From positions 62,001 to 126,000 of the forward strand of contig JADJEF010000003.1 of NCBI GenBank assembly GCA_016702335.1: a stretch of DNA of 64,000 nucleotides, in the 5' to 3' direction. The position numbers were made by a program, and so were the translations under genes. Below are positions 27,923 through 40,592 of the stretch, piece by piece. Below the pieces are notes generated by a model. The model ran no database searches. It saw nothing but the letters and a program-made list of their open reading frames with translations, and had not been told where the DNA came from. The stretch's first letter is position 1, and every line of letters begins with the position of its first letter. The stretch comes from Rhodocyclaceae bacterium (lineage in GTDB: Bacteria; Pseudomonadota; Gammaproteobacteria; Burkholderiales; Rhodocyclaceae).

Positions 27923-28114
27923 ATGATGGCAATGTATGAATCTGAGCACACCAAGTTCATCCGCGAGTGGATGGAGAAGAACCCGCAGGAAGCCGAGGCA
28001 CGTTTTCAGGGGCGTGCCCTGTGGTGGGACAAGGCCCCGGTGACCCCCGAAGAGGCACGCCGACTTGCTGCCGCCAAGGTGCCGCCCAAAGCGTATTACT
28101 ACGACGCCAACTAG
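27923..28114 (+). CDS. DUF3460 small protein
   Basis: A 63-residue protein ending the gmk-rpoZ-spoT run 13 bases after spoT. Its YESEHTKFIREWMEKNPQ and the GRALWWDK block fit DUF3460, a family that I know from betaproteobacteria and that has no known role. An AAAGGA stands before closely spaced ATGs at 27923, 27926 and 27932; the last (MYESEH) is also possible. No signal peptide or membrane helix. Confidence 0.8.
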   Translation: MMAMYESEHTKFIREWMEKNPQEAEARFQGRALWWDKAPVTPEEARRLAAAKVPPKAYYYDAN

Positions 28115-28133
28115 GCGGACAGGCGTGATGTCC

Positions 28134-28155
28134 GGCACAGCTGCGCGGCTGTGCC
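28134..28155. terminator. Hairpin between convergent genes (likely bidirectional terminator)
   Basis: A perfect 8-bp stem GGCACAGC / GCTGTGCC with a 6-base loop in the 67-base convergent gap between the DUF3460 gene and the HD-GYP gene. There is no clear U tract on either side, so efficiency is uncertain. Confidence 0.45.
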
Positions 28156-28181
28156 AGGGTGAAGTTATCTAAAGCGGTTCC

Positions 28182-29348
28182 TTACGGATTGGCCTTCGGG
28201 CCGCTGAAGTGAGAACGCCGAGCCTCCATGGTTTCCAGATCCGCGTGCTCGTCGGCGTAATGATCGGCAATGCGCCTGAACTCGTTTTCGCTGGCGATAA
28301 AGCAATCGACAATGTCCGGGTCGAAATGCTGCCCCCGACCGGCGCAGATAATTGCCCGCGCTTGATCGTGAGGCATCGGTTCTTTGTACACCCGACGGCT
28401 GATCAATGCATCGTAGACGTCGGCCAGGGCCATGAGTCGCGCGGATACCGGAATGGTCTCCCCTGCGAGTCCGTTGGGGTAGCCGGACCCATCCCACTTT
28501 TCCTGGTGCGACAGGGCGATCTCGCCTGCGACGTCAAGAAACCGTATCGGCTTGCCAATCCGCGCTTTCGCCCGCTCAATGGCATCCCAGCCCATTGTCG
28601 TGTGAGTTTTCATGATCTCGAACTCGTCAGCGTCGAGGCGACCCGGCTTGAGCAAAATGCGATCAGGAATGCCTACCTTGCCGATGTCGTGCAGCGGTGC
28701 GGACTTGAACAGCAGTTCGATGAAGCTGTCGCTGAGCACCGGAGCAAAACGTGGATGGTCGCGCAAGCCATTTGCCAGCGTACGTACGTAGCGTTGGGTA
28801 CGCAGCAAGTGATTTCCGGTCTCGTTGTCGCGGGTTTCGGCCAGCGAGGTCATGGCCAGAATGGTGGCCTCCTGCACCAGACGCACTTCCTCGGTGCGGT
28901 TGGCGACTTCCTGTTCCAGATAGGCGTTCTGGTTACGCAAAAAACAGGCAGCCTGCCGGAGCGCCAGATGGGTGCCCACGCGTGCCAGCAATAGGGGCGG
29001 GCTGATCGGCTTGGCAATGTAGTCCACAGCACCGACGGCAAAACCTTGCTGTTCATCCGCCAGTTGGGTCTTGGCGGTCAGGAAGATGACCGGGATATCG
29101 CGCGTCGCAGGTAGCTCCTTGAGCTGGCGACAAACCGTATAGCCGTCCATATCCGGCATCATCACGTCGAGCAAGATCAGGTCGGGGGACGGGATCTGAT
29201 TGGCGATTTTCAGCCCACGCAGGCCGTTGGGCGCGACCTTGACGGTGTAGAGGTCAGAGAGCAACTCGTCCATCAGGGTGAGATTTTGCGGTGCGTCATC
29301 AATAACCAGAATGACTGATTTGCCGGCAGCGGAGGGCGTAAGTGACAT
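28182..29348 (-). CDS. Response regulator with HD-GYP domain (c-di-GMP phosphodiesterase)
   Basis: A 388-residue REC-HD-GYP protein. The receiver pocket is VIDDAP, the phosphoacceptor is D61 in LILLDVMMPDMDGY, and the HD-GYP part has LHDIGKVGIPD (H220-D221), HQEKWDGSGYPNGL and DVYDALISRRVYKEP. The complete set of metal ligands suggests active hydrolysis of c-di-GMP to pGpG or GMP. It begins 8 bases after the hybrid kinase stop, so kinase and output protein are probably a co-transcribed two-component pair. Confidence 0.9.
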   Translation of the reverse strand: MSLTPSAAGKSVILVIDDAPQNLTLMDELLSDLYTVKVAPNGLRGLKIANQIPSPDLILLDVMMPDMDGYTVCRQLKELPATRDIPVIFLTAKTQLADEQQGFAVGAVDYIAKPISPPLLLARVGTHLALRQAACFLRNQNAYLEQEVANRTEEVRLVQEATILAMTSLAETRDNETGNHLLRTQRYVRTLANGLRDHPRFAPVLSDSFIELLFKSAPLHDIGKVGIPDRILLKPGRLDADEFEIMKTHTTMGWDAIERAKARIGKPIRFLDVAGEIALSHQEKWDGSGYPNGLAGETIPVSARLMALADVYDALISRRVYKEPMPHDQARAIICAGRGQHFDPDIVDCFIASENEFRRIADHYADEHADLETMEARRSHFSGPKANP

Positions 29349-29356
29349 GGGCTTGT

Positions 29357-32845
<3,489 letters not shown>

Positions 32846-32989
32846 GGGCAAGCCCTTTCAATCGGGGCGACCTCCGGGGTGCTTTCCCCGTATCCAGCTA
32901 GCAAAGACGCCACCCATCACCCTTTCAGGAACCATTTTCGTCATCCTACTCGCACGCCGGCTTTTTTTGGCTTCGGCGAAGGGTTCTGC

Positions 32990-32999
32990 GGGGGGGGGG
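32990..32999 (+). other. Ten-base G run in the 265-base gap between ccmI and the hybrid kinase
   Basis: A homopolymer of ten G sits in the gap 32846-33110, about 145 bases upstream of the hybrid kinase start. No gene or convincing promoter was found in this gap. The run could vary in length by slippage, or could be an assembly artefact. Confidence 0.6.
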
Positions 33000-33110
33000 C
33001 GGGCAAGGCCTCGAAATGATTCGGTCGGAAGCCCTCGGGTGAAACTGACATCAAGGTTAGGGGAGTAGAAGCGGCCTTCTGGACCTCGGTCAAGTAAGGT
33101 GAATCCTCGC

Positions 33111-34448
33111 CTATGGCAATTGCCGGGCGATGCTGACAGCGACGTTCGCGGTGCCTGGCTTCACCGGACCGCTTTCGCCGACCAGGTCCCCGCTGGCAGG
33201 TGCCGCGTTGCCAGTGGTCGAGACTCGGGCCTCAATGCGCACACGCGGAAAATCGGAGATTTTCATTGCGGGGTTCATGGCCATCGTATCGTCCAGCGTG
33301 AAGGTATAGGGCAGGTCGCTTACGCGCAGGCGTACGGCGGCAAGCGGTATGCGCGGTGCCGGCGCATCGTCGGTGCTGACGGCACGGGCGAAAACAAACA
33401 CGGTCGCGTCCGGCTTGACTTGCTGGGCCAGTGCCGGGGCGAGCGTGACCTTGCCGCTGACCGCGGAGGGATCGGCAGCGTTACGCTTCGCCGTGTTACC
33501 AGCGCCGACTTGCGGACGGCCGGCTCCTTTGGTGCCATCGTTAGTGCCCAGTTCGGCACGCGCCCTGGCGATTCCCTCGACGATGTCCCGGGCATCGTCG
33601 GAGCCAGGATCCAGTTGTGCGACGAGGCGCTCCCAGTAGTCGATCGCTTTTTGCCACCGCCCTGACTGGAACGCATCGCTGCCGGCGAGCAGCAGGGCGT
33701 GCAAATTGTCCGGGTCCGCCACCAGGGCCTTGGCAACCAGTTCGCGCACGTCGGCCGTGAACTGGTTCTGGGCGGCACGGAAGCGCACTTCCGCAAAGGT
33801 GGCCAGCAAGTTGGGGTTGCTGTCGAGCGACGGGCCGATCTTGCCAAACGCACTGATCGCATCGTCCCAGCGACCGAGCATGCCGTAAGAGCGGGCGAGC
33901 ATCGCCCAGCCTTCGGGGTTGTCGGGGTTGGCCGCCAGCTTTTTCGCCAGCGAGTCAACGGCGGTTTCCATCTCGCGCATTGAGCGCGAGGCCTGCTTCT
34001 CGGTGTCGATGATGCCGGCCGGGGTGCCCAGTTGCAGATAAATGCTGGCAGCCGCCAGCGGCAGCAACAGGAGCAGGGCAAACCAGGTGGGGGCGCGGCG
34101 GCGGGTCGGTTTGGCGGTTTGCTCGGGTGCGGCGGTTTCGGCGGCGCGTGCACCATCGACGTCGTCTAGCAGACGGCGATTGATTTCGCTGCGGGCGGTG
34201 GCGCAATCGGCCTCGCTGATGAGGCCGTTGGCATGGTCGCGTTCGAGCTCGGCCAGTTGGTCGCGGTAAATGGCCGCGTTGAGCGTGTCGCGCGCCAAGG
34301 GTGACGGCAAGTCGGCGCTGGTGGGACGGCGATCGCCGCCCTTTCGGCGTGCGGCAAGATACGGACCCCACCAGGGGTACGTGAGCCAAAGCGTTGTAAG
34401 GGCCGCCAGAGCGATGGCGCCAAGGATAAAAGGGATGAACGAACTCAT
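33111..34448 (-). CDS. ccmI: Cytochrome c maturation protein CcmI
   Basis: A 445-residue membrane-anchored TPR protein that delivers apocytochrome c to the heme ligation complex. TM1 (IPFILGAIALAALTTLWLTY) and a second helix near residue 105 frame a cytoplasmic LAR/LERD loop. TPR repeats (WAMLARSYGMLGRWDDAI, ALLLAGSDAFQSGRWQKAI) occupy about residues 150-310, followed by a periplasmic beta-rich domain. Two dispersed repeats are read in frame, near residues 40-46 and at PQVGAGNTA about residues 315-325. It overlaps ccmH by 4 bases. Confidence 0.88.
   Translation of the reverse strand: MSSFIPFILGAIALAALTTLWLTYPWWGPYLAARRKGGDRRPTSADLPSPLARDTLNAAIYRDQLAELERDHANGLISEADCATARSEINRRLLDDVDGARAAETAAPEQTAKPTRRRAPTWFALLLLLPLAAASIYLQLGTPAGIIDTEKQASRSMREMETAVDSLAKKLAANPDNPEGWAMLARSYGMLGRWDDAISAFGKIGPSLDSNPNLLATFAEVRFRAAQNQFTADVRELVAKALVADPDNLHALLLAGSDAFQSGRWQKAIDYWERLVAQLDPGSDDARDIVEGIARARAELGTNDGTKGAGRPQVGAGNTAKRNAADPSAVSGKVTLAPALAQQVKPDATVFVFARAVSTDDAPAPRIPLAAVRLRVSDLPYTFTLDDTMAMNPAMKISDFPRVRIEARVSTTGNAAPASGDLVGESGPVKPGTANVAVSIARQLP
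33489..33511 (-). repeat. Dispersed 23-bp repeat, copy 6 (inside ccmI)
   Basis: Variable bases TAAC, preceded by TCCGC. It is read in the same frame as in jetC and gives PQVGAGNTA in CcmI, in the linker between the TPR region and the C-terminal domain. Confidence 0.85.
34309..34331 (+). repeat. Dispersed 23-bp repeat, copy 7 (inside ccmI, opposite strand)
   Basis: Variable bases TGGG. It is in the cytoplasmic loop of CcmI after the first membrane helix, read antisense as RPTSADLP. Confidence 0.75.
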
Positions 34449-34936
34449 GGTGTCGGGTCGGATTTTTTGGACGAGGGCAGCTCGTCAATCAGTTGCTGTG
34501 CGCGCTGCTGCTCTTGTGCGCTCAGTTCGGTACTGGTGACCGTATGGGTGCGTTTGCGCAGAAAGTTGATCAATAGCCCAATGCTAATAAAAAGCAGCAG
34601 AAAGGGCCCGCCCCAGAGCAGCCAGGTGATGGGCTTGACCGGAGGACGATAGCTGACGAAATCGCCATAGCGGGCGACCAGGAACTCCATGATTTCCGCG
34701 TCGGATTTTCCCGCATGAATCATGTCGCGAATCTCGCGGCGCAGGTCATTGGCCAGATCGGCGCGCGAGCCGGCTAGCGATTCGTTCTGGCAGACCAGGC
34801 AGCGCAGCTCTGCGCTGATTTCCAGCAGACGCTTTTCGGCAACCGGATCATCGGCGAGCGGTGCGGCTTCCTTGGCATGGGCTGTGCCGATCGCTACACA
34901 TGCAGCGGCGATGGCGAAAAAGTGACGCAGGTTCAT
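34445..34936 (-). CDS. ccmH: Cytochrome c maturation thiol protein CcmH (CcmL type)
   Basis: A 163-residue protein with a signal peptide ([21 protein letters not shown]), a periplasmic helical domain with the redox pair C46-x-x-C49 in RCLVCQNES, and a membrane helix near WLLWGGPFLLLFISIGLLI. It keeps the CXXCH motif of apocytochrome c reduced. ATG 34936 is chosen for the signal peptide; an upstream opening lies within ccmF. Its start overlaps the ccmF stop, so there is no room for ccmG, which usually lies between the two. Confidence 0.9.
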   Translation of the reverse strand: MNLRHFFAIAAACVAIGTAHAKEAAPLADDPVAEKRLLEISAELRCLVCQNESLAGSRADLANDLRREIRDMIHAGKSDAEIMEFLVARYGDFVSYRPPVKPITWLLWGGPFLLLFISIGLLINFLRKRTHTVTSTELSAQEQQRAQQLIDELPSSKKSDPTP

Positions 34937-36903
34937 GCGGCCACCTTCATCGCGCTGCTTGGTGCTTTGGCGACGCGACCTATGCGATAGCGCCGGTCGA
35001 TCACCGCGAGTAATCCGCCCAGAGCCATCAGCAGGCAGCCGCCCCAAATCCAGTCAACAAAGGGCTTGTAGTAAACCCGCACCGCCCAGGCGCCGGTGAA
35101 ATCGGGCTTGCCGTCGGCGGTCTTGTCTAAAGGTTCGCCCAGCGATACGTACAGGTCGCGCGTCAGGCCGGTATCGATCGCTGCCTCGGTCATCGGCATG
35201 GTTGATGAGAGGTACTGGCGCTTCTCGGGGTGCAGCAGCTTTTCGTGCTTACCTTTGTAGAGCAGCTCGACTTCGCCGACCGAAGCGAGGTAGTTCGGTC
35301 CGGATTTCTCGCTGACGCCGATCAGACGGAAGGTGTAGTTGCCGATGGCGACAGTATCGCCCGGTGCCATGCGTACGTCCTTCTCTTCCTCATACGTGCC
35401 AACCATGGTCACGCCGATGACAAAAATGGCAATACCCATATGCGCCAGCTGCATCCCCCAGTACGACGGCGGTGGGTTGCCTGTGCGCAGACGGTCGCGC
35501 GTCTGGAAAACCACGGCAGCGGCAATCCACACCGCGAGCAGGCAACCGAGTGCAGTCATGAAATGCCAGCTACCCATGAGCAGAGGCAGGGCGATACCAG
35601 CCAGCACGGCCAGTATGGCCGCCACGCGCAGGCGAGCGGCCATCTCGCGCAGATTCGCTTCTTTCCAGCGGGCAATCGGGCCAAGTGCCATCAGGAACAG
35701 CAGCGGGATCATCACCGGCACAAAGACGGCATTGAAATAGGGCGGTCCGACGGACAGCTTGCCCGCGCCCAGCGCATCTATGATCAGCGGGTAGAGCGTG
35801 CCAAGCAGCACGCTGCCGGTGGCGACGACCAGAATTACGTTGTTCATCAGTAAAAAAGTTTCGCGCGAGATCATGGCGAAACTGCCGCCGGCCGCTACGG
35901 ACGGTGCGCGCCAGGCAAACAGCGCCAGCGAGCTGCCGACGACGATCGCCAGCAGTATCAGGATGAAGACGCCTCTGCTGGGGTCGGCGGCGAAGGCATG
36001 TACGGACGTCAGTACGCCCGAGCGAACCAGAAAGGTGCCGAGCAAGCTGAGCGAGAAGGCTGCAATGGCCAACAGCACGGTCCAGTTTTTGAACGCGCCG
36101 CGCTTTTCCGTAACGGCGAGTGAGTGGATGAGCGCTGTGCCGACCAGCCAGGGGAGGAAGGAGGCGTTTTCTACCGGATCCCAAAACCACCAGCCGCCCC
36201 AGCCCAGTTCGTAATAGGCCCACCAGCTGCCCAGTGCAATACCCAGCGTCATGAATATCCAGGCCGCTGTTGTCCAGGGGCGCGACCATCGGGCCCAGGC
36301 GGCGTCGAGGCGACCGGCGAGCAGCGCGGCGATGGCGAAGGCGAAGGCCACCGAGAAGCCAACGTAGCCCATGTACAACATGGGGGGATGAAAGACGAGC
36401 CCTGGATCTTGCAGCAGGGGATTGAGGTCACGCCCCTCCTCGGCGGCCGGAATCATCCGTTCGAAGGGATTGGAGGTGAGAAGCACAAACGCAATCAGAC
36501 CAATCGCGACCAGACCTAGTACCGCCAGAACGCGGGCGACCATTTCGTCGGGCAGTTGTCGCGAAAAGCTGGCCACGGCCATGCCCCAACCGGCAGCCAT
36601 CAGAATCCATAGCAGCAACGAGCCTTCATGGCCGCCCCAGACTGCCGCAAAGCGATACATCGTTGGCAGATGCGTATTGGAATGGTTGGCAACGTAGCTG
36701 ACCGAGAAGTCATTATTGATGAAGGCATTGGCCAGGCAGCCAAAGGCAATCGCCAGAAGCAGGAATTGCGCTTGTGCCGCGGGGCGTGCCATGGCGATCC
36801 ATTGTGCGTGCTTACGGTGCACGCCGATCAGAGGCAAGGTGCCCTGGGTCAGCGCGACGAGAAAGGCGAGGATGAGGGCGAAGTGCCCGAGTTCGGCGAT
36901 CAT
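34933..36903 (-). CDS. ccmF: Cytochrome c heme lyase CcmF
   Basis: A 656-residue multi-spanning protein of normal length. The WWD domain is [20 protein letters not shown], preceded by [12 protein letters not shown] and followed by many hydrophobic helices; His residues that bind heme flank the WWD loop. CcmF takes heme from CcmE and attaches it to the CXXCH of apocytochrome c with CcmH and CcmI. Overlaps ccmE (4 bases) and ccmH (4 bases). Confidence 0.95.
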   Translation of the reverse strand: MIAELGHFALILAFLVALTQGTLPLIGVHRKHAQWIAMARPAAQAQFLLLAIAFGCLANAFINNDFSVSYVANHSNTHLPTMYRFAAVWGGHEGSLLLWILMAAGWGMAVASFSRQLPDEMVARVLAVLGLVAIGLIAFVLLTSNPFERMIPAAEEGRDLNPLLQDPGLVFHPPMLYMGYVGFSVAFAFAIAALLAGRLDAAWARWSRPWTTAAWIFMTLGIALGSWWAYYELGWGGWWFWDPVENASFLPWLVGTALIHSLAVTEKRGAFKNWTVLLAIAAFSLSLLGTFLVRSGVLTSVHAFAADPSRGVFILILLAIVVGSSLALFAWRAPSVAAGGSFAMISRETFLLMNNVILVVATGSVLLGTLYPLIIDALGAGKLSVGPPYFNAVFVPVMIPLLFLMALGPIARWKEANLREMAARLRVAAILAVLAGIALPLLMGSWHFMTALGCLLAVWIAAAVVFQTRDRLRTGNPPPSYWGMQLAHMGIAIFVIGVTMVGTYEEEKDVRMAPGDTVAIGNYTFRLIGVSEKSGPNYLASVGEVELLYKGKHEKLLHPEKRQYLSSTMPMTEAAIDTGLTRDLYVSLGEPLDKTADGKPDFTGAWAVRVYYKPFVDWIWGGCLLMALGGLLAVIDRRYRIGRVAKAPSSAMKVAA

Positions 36904-37358
36904 GGTTTGGCTCCCGTTTCAGTACCAGCCCCGGTTCCCGCGCTTTGGGCCTTGTCAATGGCGTGTTGTGCTTCCGGCGGCATGTAGTTTTCGTCATGCT
37001 TGGCCAGTACTTCACTGGCGACAAACAGGCCCTTCGCATCCATTTTGCCTTGCACGACGGCACCTTTGCCCTCGTTGAACAAGTCCGGGAGGATGCCGGT
37101 GTAAGCGACGGGTACTTCCTTGGCTGTATCGGTGATGATGAAGTGCACCGTTAGTTCCTTGCGTTCAACGGAGCCCATCTTGACCATGCCGCCAATGCGA
37201 AAGGCTTTGTCTACAGGCGCTTTGCCGGCAGCCACTTCAGTGGGCGTTATGTAGAGCGCAATGTTGCTGTCGAGCGCGCGTAGAACAAACATGGCAGCAA
37301 CGCAGATCGAGATCAAGGCACCGACAATCAGGGCGGCGCGTTTATGGCGTGGCTTCAT
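36900..37358 (-). CDS. ccmE: Heme chaperone CcmE
   Basis: A 152-residue periplasmic chaperone with an N-terminal anchor helix and an OB-fold. The covalent heme ligand is H121 in [11 protein letters not shown], with Y125 as the second ligand. It receives heme from CcmABCD and hands it to CcmF. The start overlaps the ccmD stop by 4 bases. Confidence 0.95.
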   Translation of the reverse strand: MKPRHKRAALIVGALISICVAAMFVLRALDSNIALYITPTEVAAGKAPVDKAFRIGGMVKMGSVERKELTVHFIITDTAKEVPVAYTGILPDLFNEGKGAVVQGKMDAKGLFVASEVLAKHDENYMPPEAQHAIDKAQSAGTGAGTETGAKP

Positions 37359-37561
37359 GATTCCTTGGTTTCCTTGTTCAGTTGCTCGGCGAGTTGCTCT
37401 CGCGCCAACTCACGCAAGGCGGCGCGTTGCCGGGCGATGGCCATCAAAGGTTCGATCACCATCAGCACGGCACAGGCCAGAAAGCTGCCCCAGACGTAAA
37501 ACCCGTAGCCGCCCATGGCAAAAAATTCGGCGGCGCTATTCCATTGACTATGCCCCAGCAT
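37355..37561 (-). CDS. ccmD: Heme exporter accessory protein CcmD
   Basis: A 68-residue single-span protein. The conserved [17 protein letters not shown] precedes one helix ([14 protein letters not shown]) and a charged cytoplasmic tail. CcmD is needed to release holo-CcmE from CcmC. It overlaps the ccmC 3' end by 14 bases. Start ATG 37561 gives a usual length. Confidence 0.88.
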   Translation of the reverse strand: MLGHSQWNSAAEFFAMGGYGFYVWGSFLACAVLMVIEPLMAIARQRAALRELAREQLAEQLNKETKES

Positions 37562-38318
37562 GCTTCTCTCCAGCGAGCAGTTGTTTGACCCATTCGGTGT
37601 GACGTTCGCGTTCGAGAATGATGGCGCGTACTCGGATCAGCGCTACGGCAATTGAATACATCCAGAAGCACAAGGCCATAAGCAACATGCCCCACAACAT
37701 GGTTTGCGCCATCGCAGGGGCCTTGGTGAGCGACACCGATGCGCCCTGATGCAGGGTGTTCCACCAAGTCACCGAAAAATAGATGATGGGGATATTGACT
37801 ACGCCTACCAGCGCCAGAATCGCGCCCGCCTTGTCGGCGCGGCGGGGGTCGTCAATCGACGCCTGCAAGGCGATAAAGCCAATGTAGAGGAAAAACAGAA
37901 TCAGTTCGGACGTGAGTCTGGCGTCCCATACCCACCAGGTGCCCCACATGGGTTTGCCCCAGAGTGCCCCGGTGATCAGGCTCAGCGCCGCCATCAGTGC
38001 GCCGGTCGGTGCCAGCGCCTGCGCCATCATGCTGGACAGGCGGGTATTCATGGTGAGGCCGATTCCGGCCCACAGCGCCATGACGCAGTAGATGAACATT
38101 GACATCCATGACGAGGGAACGTGTACGAAGATGATGCGATAGCCCTCGCCTTGCTGAAAATCCGTGGGGGCGACGAACAGGCCAATCCAGAGGCCGGCGA
38201 TGCCGAACAGTGCCGCCAGTACCACGAACACGGGGATCATCTTCCCGGCGAGCGGATAGAAGGTGGCCGGGCTGGCGTAGTGGTAGAAAATTTGAGAGAG
38301 TCGGTTCGTGGTGGTCAT
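37548..38318 (-). CDS. ccmC: Heme exporter/handling protein CcmC
   Basis: A 256-residue membrane protein with six helices and the WWD motif MWGTWWVWDARLTSEL, which presents heme to CcmE. ATG 38318 (MTTTNRLSQIFYHYASP) is the conserved start; the longer opening to 38420 only reads through dispersed repeat copy 8 and the end of ccmB, so I do not accept it. The 43-base gap to ccmB holds that repeat. Confidence 0.93.
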   Translation of the reverse strand: MTTTNRLSQIFYHYASPATFYPLAGKMIPVFVVLAALFGIAGLWIGLFVAPTDFQQGEGYRIIFVHVPSSWMSMFIYCVMALWAGIGLTMNTRLSSMMAQALAPTGALMAALSLITGALWGKPMWGTWWVWDARLTSELILFFLYIGFIALQASIDDPRRADKAGAILALVGVVNIPIIYFSVTWWNTLHQGASVSLTKAPAMAQTMLWGMLLMALCFWMYSIAVALIRVRAIILERERHTEWVKQLLAGEKHAGA

Positions 38319-38332
38319 GGTCAAAGTACCGC

Positions 38333-38355
38333 AAGTCGGCGCTGGCAGGACGGCG
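38333..38355 (+). repeat. Dispersed 23-bp repeat, copy 8 (ccmB-ccmC junction)
   Basis: Variable bases CAGG; preceded by ACCGC as in copy 2. It lies wholly in the gap between ccmB and ccmC, a place where most ccm operons have little or no spacing. Confidence 0.85.
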
Positions 38356-38361
38356 CTGCAG

Positions 38362-39039
38362 CTATTCCAGCGCAATGCGCAGGGCGGCGGTCGTAGCCCA
38401 CGGCGCGAAAAAGGCGGCAAGCGCCAACAAGGCCGCCAAGAGCGAGAGATGCCCCTCAGCCGCCAAGCCGCTGATTTGAGCCTCTACCGCACCGGCGCCG
38501 AAGATTAGCACCGGAATGTAGAGTGGCAGGATCAATAGTGCGAGTAGCACGCCGCCGCCACGCACACCTAGTGTCAGGGCGGCACCGATTGCGCCGACAA
38601 GTGATAGCACCGGCGTTCCCAGAAGCAGCGTCACTACCAGGAGGCTCAGCGCATCCGCATCGAGGTCGAACTGGAGCCCGAGAATCGGGGCCAGCACTAC
38701 CAGGGGTAATCCGCAGAGAAGCCAGTGTGCAAAAATCTTCCCCGCCACCAGTAGGCTCAACGATGATGGCGAGAGCGCCATTTGCTCCAGCGTGCCATCC
38801 GCATGATCGCCGGCGAACAGCCGGGGCAGGCCAAGGAGTGTGGCCAACAGTGCCGCGACCCAGAGTATGCCGGGGGCGATTTTCTTGAGCAACAAGGGTT
38901 CTGGACCAATACCTAGCGGAAACAGGCTCACCACAATGACGAAAAAGAACAACGCGGTCAGCACTTCGCTCTTCCGGCGCACGGCGATCAGGAGATCCCG
39001 GCGCACGGCACCGAGCAGAGGCGTGATCGCTGTTGTCAT
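38362..39039 (-). CDS. ccmB: Heme exporter membrane subunit CcmB
   Basis: A 225-residue six-helix permease. It begins with RRDLLIAVRRKSEVLTALFFFV, has LFAGDHADGTLEQMALSPSSL, and is of normal length. With CcmA and CcmC it forms the ABC-type complex that drives release of heme-loaded CcmE. Overlaps ccmA by 4 bases. Confidence 0.93.
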   Translation of the reverse strand: MTTAITPLLGAVRRDLLIAVRRKSEVLTALFFFVIVVSLFPLGIGPEPLLLKKIAPGILWVAALLATLLGLPRLFAGDHADGTLEQMALSPSSLSLLVAGKIFAHWLLCGLPLVVLAPILGLQFDLDADALSLLVVTLLLGTPVLSLVGAIGAALTLGVRGGGVLLALLILPLYIPVLIFGAGAVEAQISGLAAEGHLSLLAALLALAAFFAPWATTAALRIALE

Positions 39040-39635
39040 AGCGTTAGTGTCTTGCCGCCAGGAACAGGCAGCGCTTGGTGACTTGTCAGCACGGCCATGC
39101 CGCCGCCGCCAAGATGCTCGGCAATCAGCCCGCCGAGTAAAGCTACCGCGCTGACATCGAGGGCATTGAAGGCCTCATCAAGCACCCATAACTTGGCAGG
39201 GCGGATCAGGAGGCGCGTTAGCAGCACCCGCCGCTTTTGTCCGGCCGAGAGCACCCGAACGGGCAGATTCTCTCTTCCGCGCAGCCCCAACCGTTGCAGT
39301 GCCTTGAGTGTGGCCGGAAGATCAGAAGAGCCGCCGTCGAGCATTGATGCAAGGTGCAGGTTTTCCCAGGGAGTCAGGTCTTCTTTGACCGCTGCGTGAT
39401 GCCCAAGATAGAGGATGTCATTGCGAAACTGGGGGGAATGAATCGGGTGCCCCTGCCAGAGAATTTGTCCCGCCTCACGCGGAGCAAGCCCAACCAATTG
39501 GCGCAACAGACTGGTCTTGCCGGCACCGTTGCTACCTTGCACATGCAGCCATTCGCCCGGATTCAGTGAAAAACTGACGTTGGAAAAAAGCAAGCGCTCG
39601 CCACGAGCGCAGGAAAGTTGGGCAACCTCAAGCAT
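39036..39635 (-). CDS. ccmA: Heme exporter ATPase CcmA
   Basis: A 199-residue ABC ATPase. Walker A is GSNGAGKTS (residues 34-42), the signature is LSAGQKRR and Walker B is LWVLDEAFNALD. It supplies energy to release CcmE from CcmC. It is the first ccm gene, 52 bases after the methyltransferase gene on the same strand. Confidence 0.93.
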   Translation of the reverse strand: MLEVAQLSCARGERLLFSNVSFSLNPGEWLHVQGSNGAGKTSLLRQLVGLAPREAGQILWQGHPIHSPQFRNDILYLGHHAAVKEDLTPWENLHLASMLDGGSSDLPATLKALQRLGLRGRENLPVRVLSAGQKRRVLLTRLLIRPAKLWVLDEAFNALDVSAVALLGGLIAEHLGGGGMAVLTSHQALPVPGGKTLTL

Positions 39636-39687
39636 TGAGGCCGAATTTTGCCCGAAGAGGGGCGGGATGTGCGTATGCGCGTTGCTG

Positions 39688-40491
39688 CTATGCCTCGTTG
39701 TTACTCGTTGTTACAGTGGCGTCAGGTTCAGCGATTTGATAAACGTGAAGCTCGGTTTCCCGTCGATCGTCGACCAAGACCACCGCGATCGGGGTCACGT
39801 CAGGAATGGCGAAACTGTTGCTGATGAAGCGCGTTCCCGGTCGCATCTCGCGCTGCGCCTTTTCCCATAGCTCGCCCATGGGCACGGGGGATAGAAATGC
39901 ATAGACAACGTCGTAGGGTGTTAGTGGTTGCTCCCAGAAATCGCCCCGACGTATATGCACATTCGGAAAGTATTGGGCGCGGACTCGTGCCCAAAGGTAA
40001 GTCAATAATGCGTGCTCTACCCCCACGAATTCGCTGTCTGGTCTGCTGCGTGCGAGTTGCCGGAGCAGGCCGCCATTTCCGCAGCCTAAATCCATGACAA
40101 AACATGGGTCTTTAGGCAATAATTTCAACAGGGCATCGCCCGTCAGTTGATTGGTGAGGTACAGCGGAACCCTTGAGCGATCTGTGCGGCCAAAGACAAG
40201 GTAAAGCGCGGAGAATCCGGCCAACCAAATCCAGGGTGGGAGCGCCAACCTGTTTCCAAGAAGCAAGGCGGGCCCGAAGACCAGATGGATGAACTGCCAC
40301 CACGAGGGAGCCTTTAGATGGTGGCTCGCAATCGCTGCGCCTGCGCCCTGAATGCCCGCAAGAAGCAAAGGGTAAAGGCGCAGTTCCGGAATGATTGTCC
40401 CAAACAGTAAGGCAAACAATAGCCCTAGCAACTGTGCGGAAATCGCTCCCGCGAGCGGGTGCCGAAGCAAAGCAGACGGGCTTGCAGACAT
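39688..40491 (-). CDS. Membrane-anchored class I methyltransferase-like protein
   Basis: A 267-residue protein with two to three hydrophobic helices in its first 105 residues and a C-terminal SAM-binding Rossmann domain with DLGCGNGGLLRQL (from D134), SEFVGVEHALL and a later YDVVYAFLSP. The substrate is unknown. It sits directly upstream of ccmA on the same strand, so it may be the first gene of the ccm transcript, though no link to cytochrome maturation is known. It is divergent from the tRNA-tuf operon. Confidence 0.7.
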   Translation of the reverse strand: MSASPSALLRHPLAGAISAQLLGLLFALLFGTIIPELRLYPLLLAGIQGAGAAIASHHLKAPSWWQFIHLVFGPALLLGNRLALPPWIWLAGFSALYLVFGRTDRSRVPLYLTNQLTGDALLKLLPKDPCFVMDLGCGNGGLLRQLARSRPDSEFVGVEHALLTYLWARVRAQYFPNVHIRRGDFWEQPLTPYDVVYAFLSPVPMGELWEKAQREMRPGTRFISNSFAIPDVTPIAVVLVDDRRETELHVYQIAEPDATVTTSNNEA

Positions 40492-40550
40492 GGACTCGGT
40501 GTGAGGTGGGCAGAAAAGAGCGCCTGGACGTCGAAAAACGCAAGAGGATA

Positions 40551-40579
40551 TTGACGCTTTCGAGAAAAGTCACGATAAT
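40551..40579 (+). promoter_or_regulatory. Sigma-70 promoter of the tRNA-tufB operon
   Basis: TTGACG, 17 bases, GATAAT. Expected transcription start is about 40586, seven bases before the first tRNA, as is typical for stable-RNA promoters. Confidence 0.8.
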
Positions 40580-40592
40580 CCTCGGCTTCGCT

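Noticed and set aside
38319..38420. An N-terminal extension of CcmC
   Set aside because: The extra 34 residues come from reading the repeat and the end of ccmB. The conserved MTTTNRL start has the right length.
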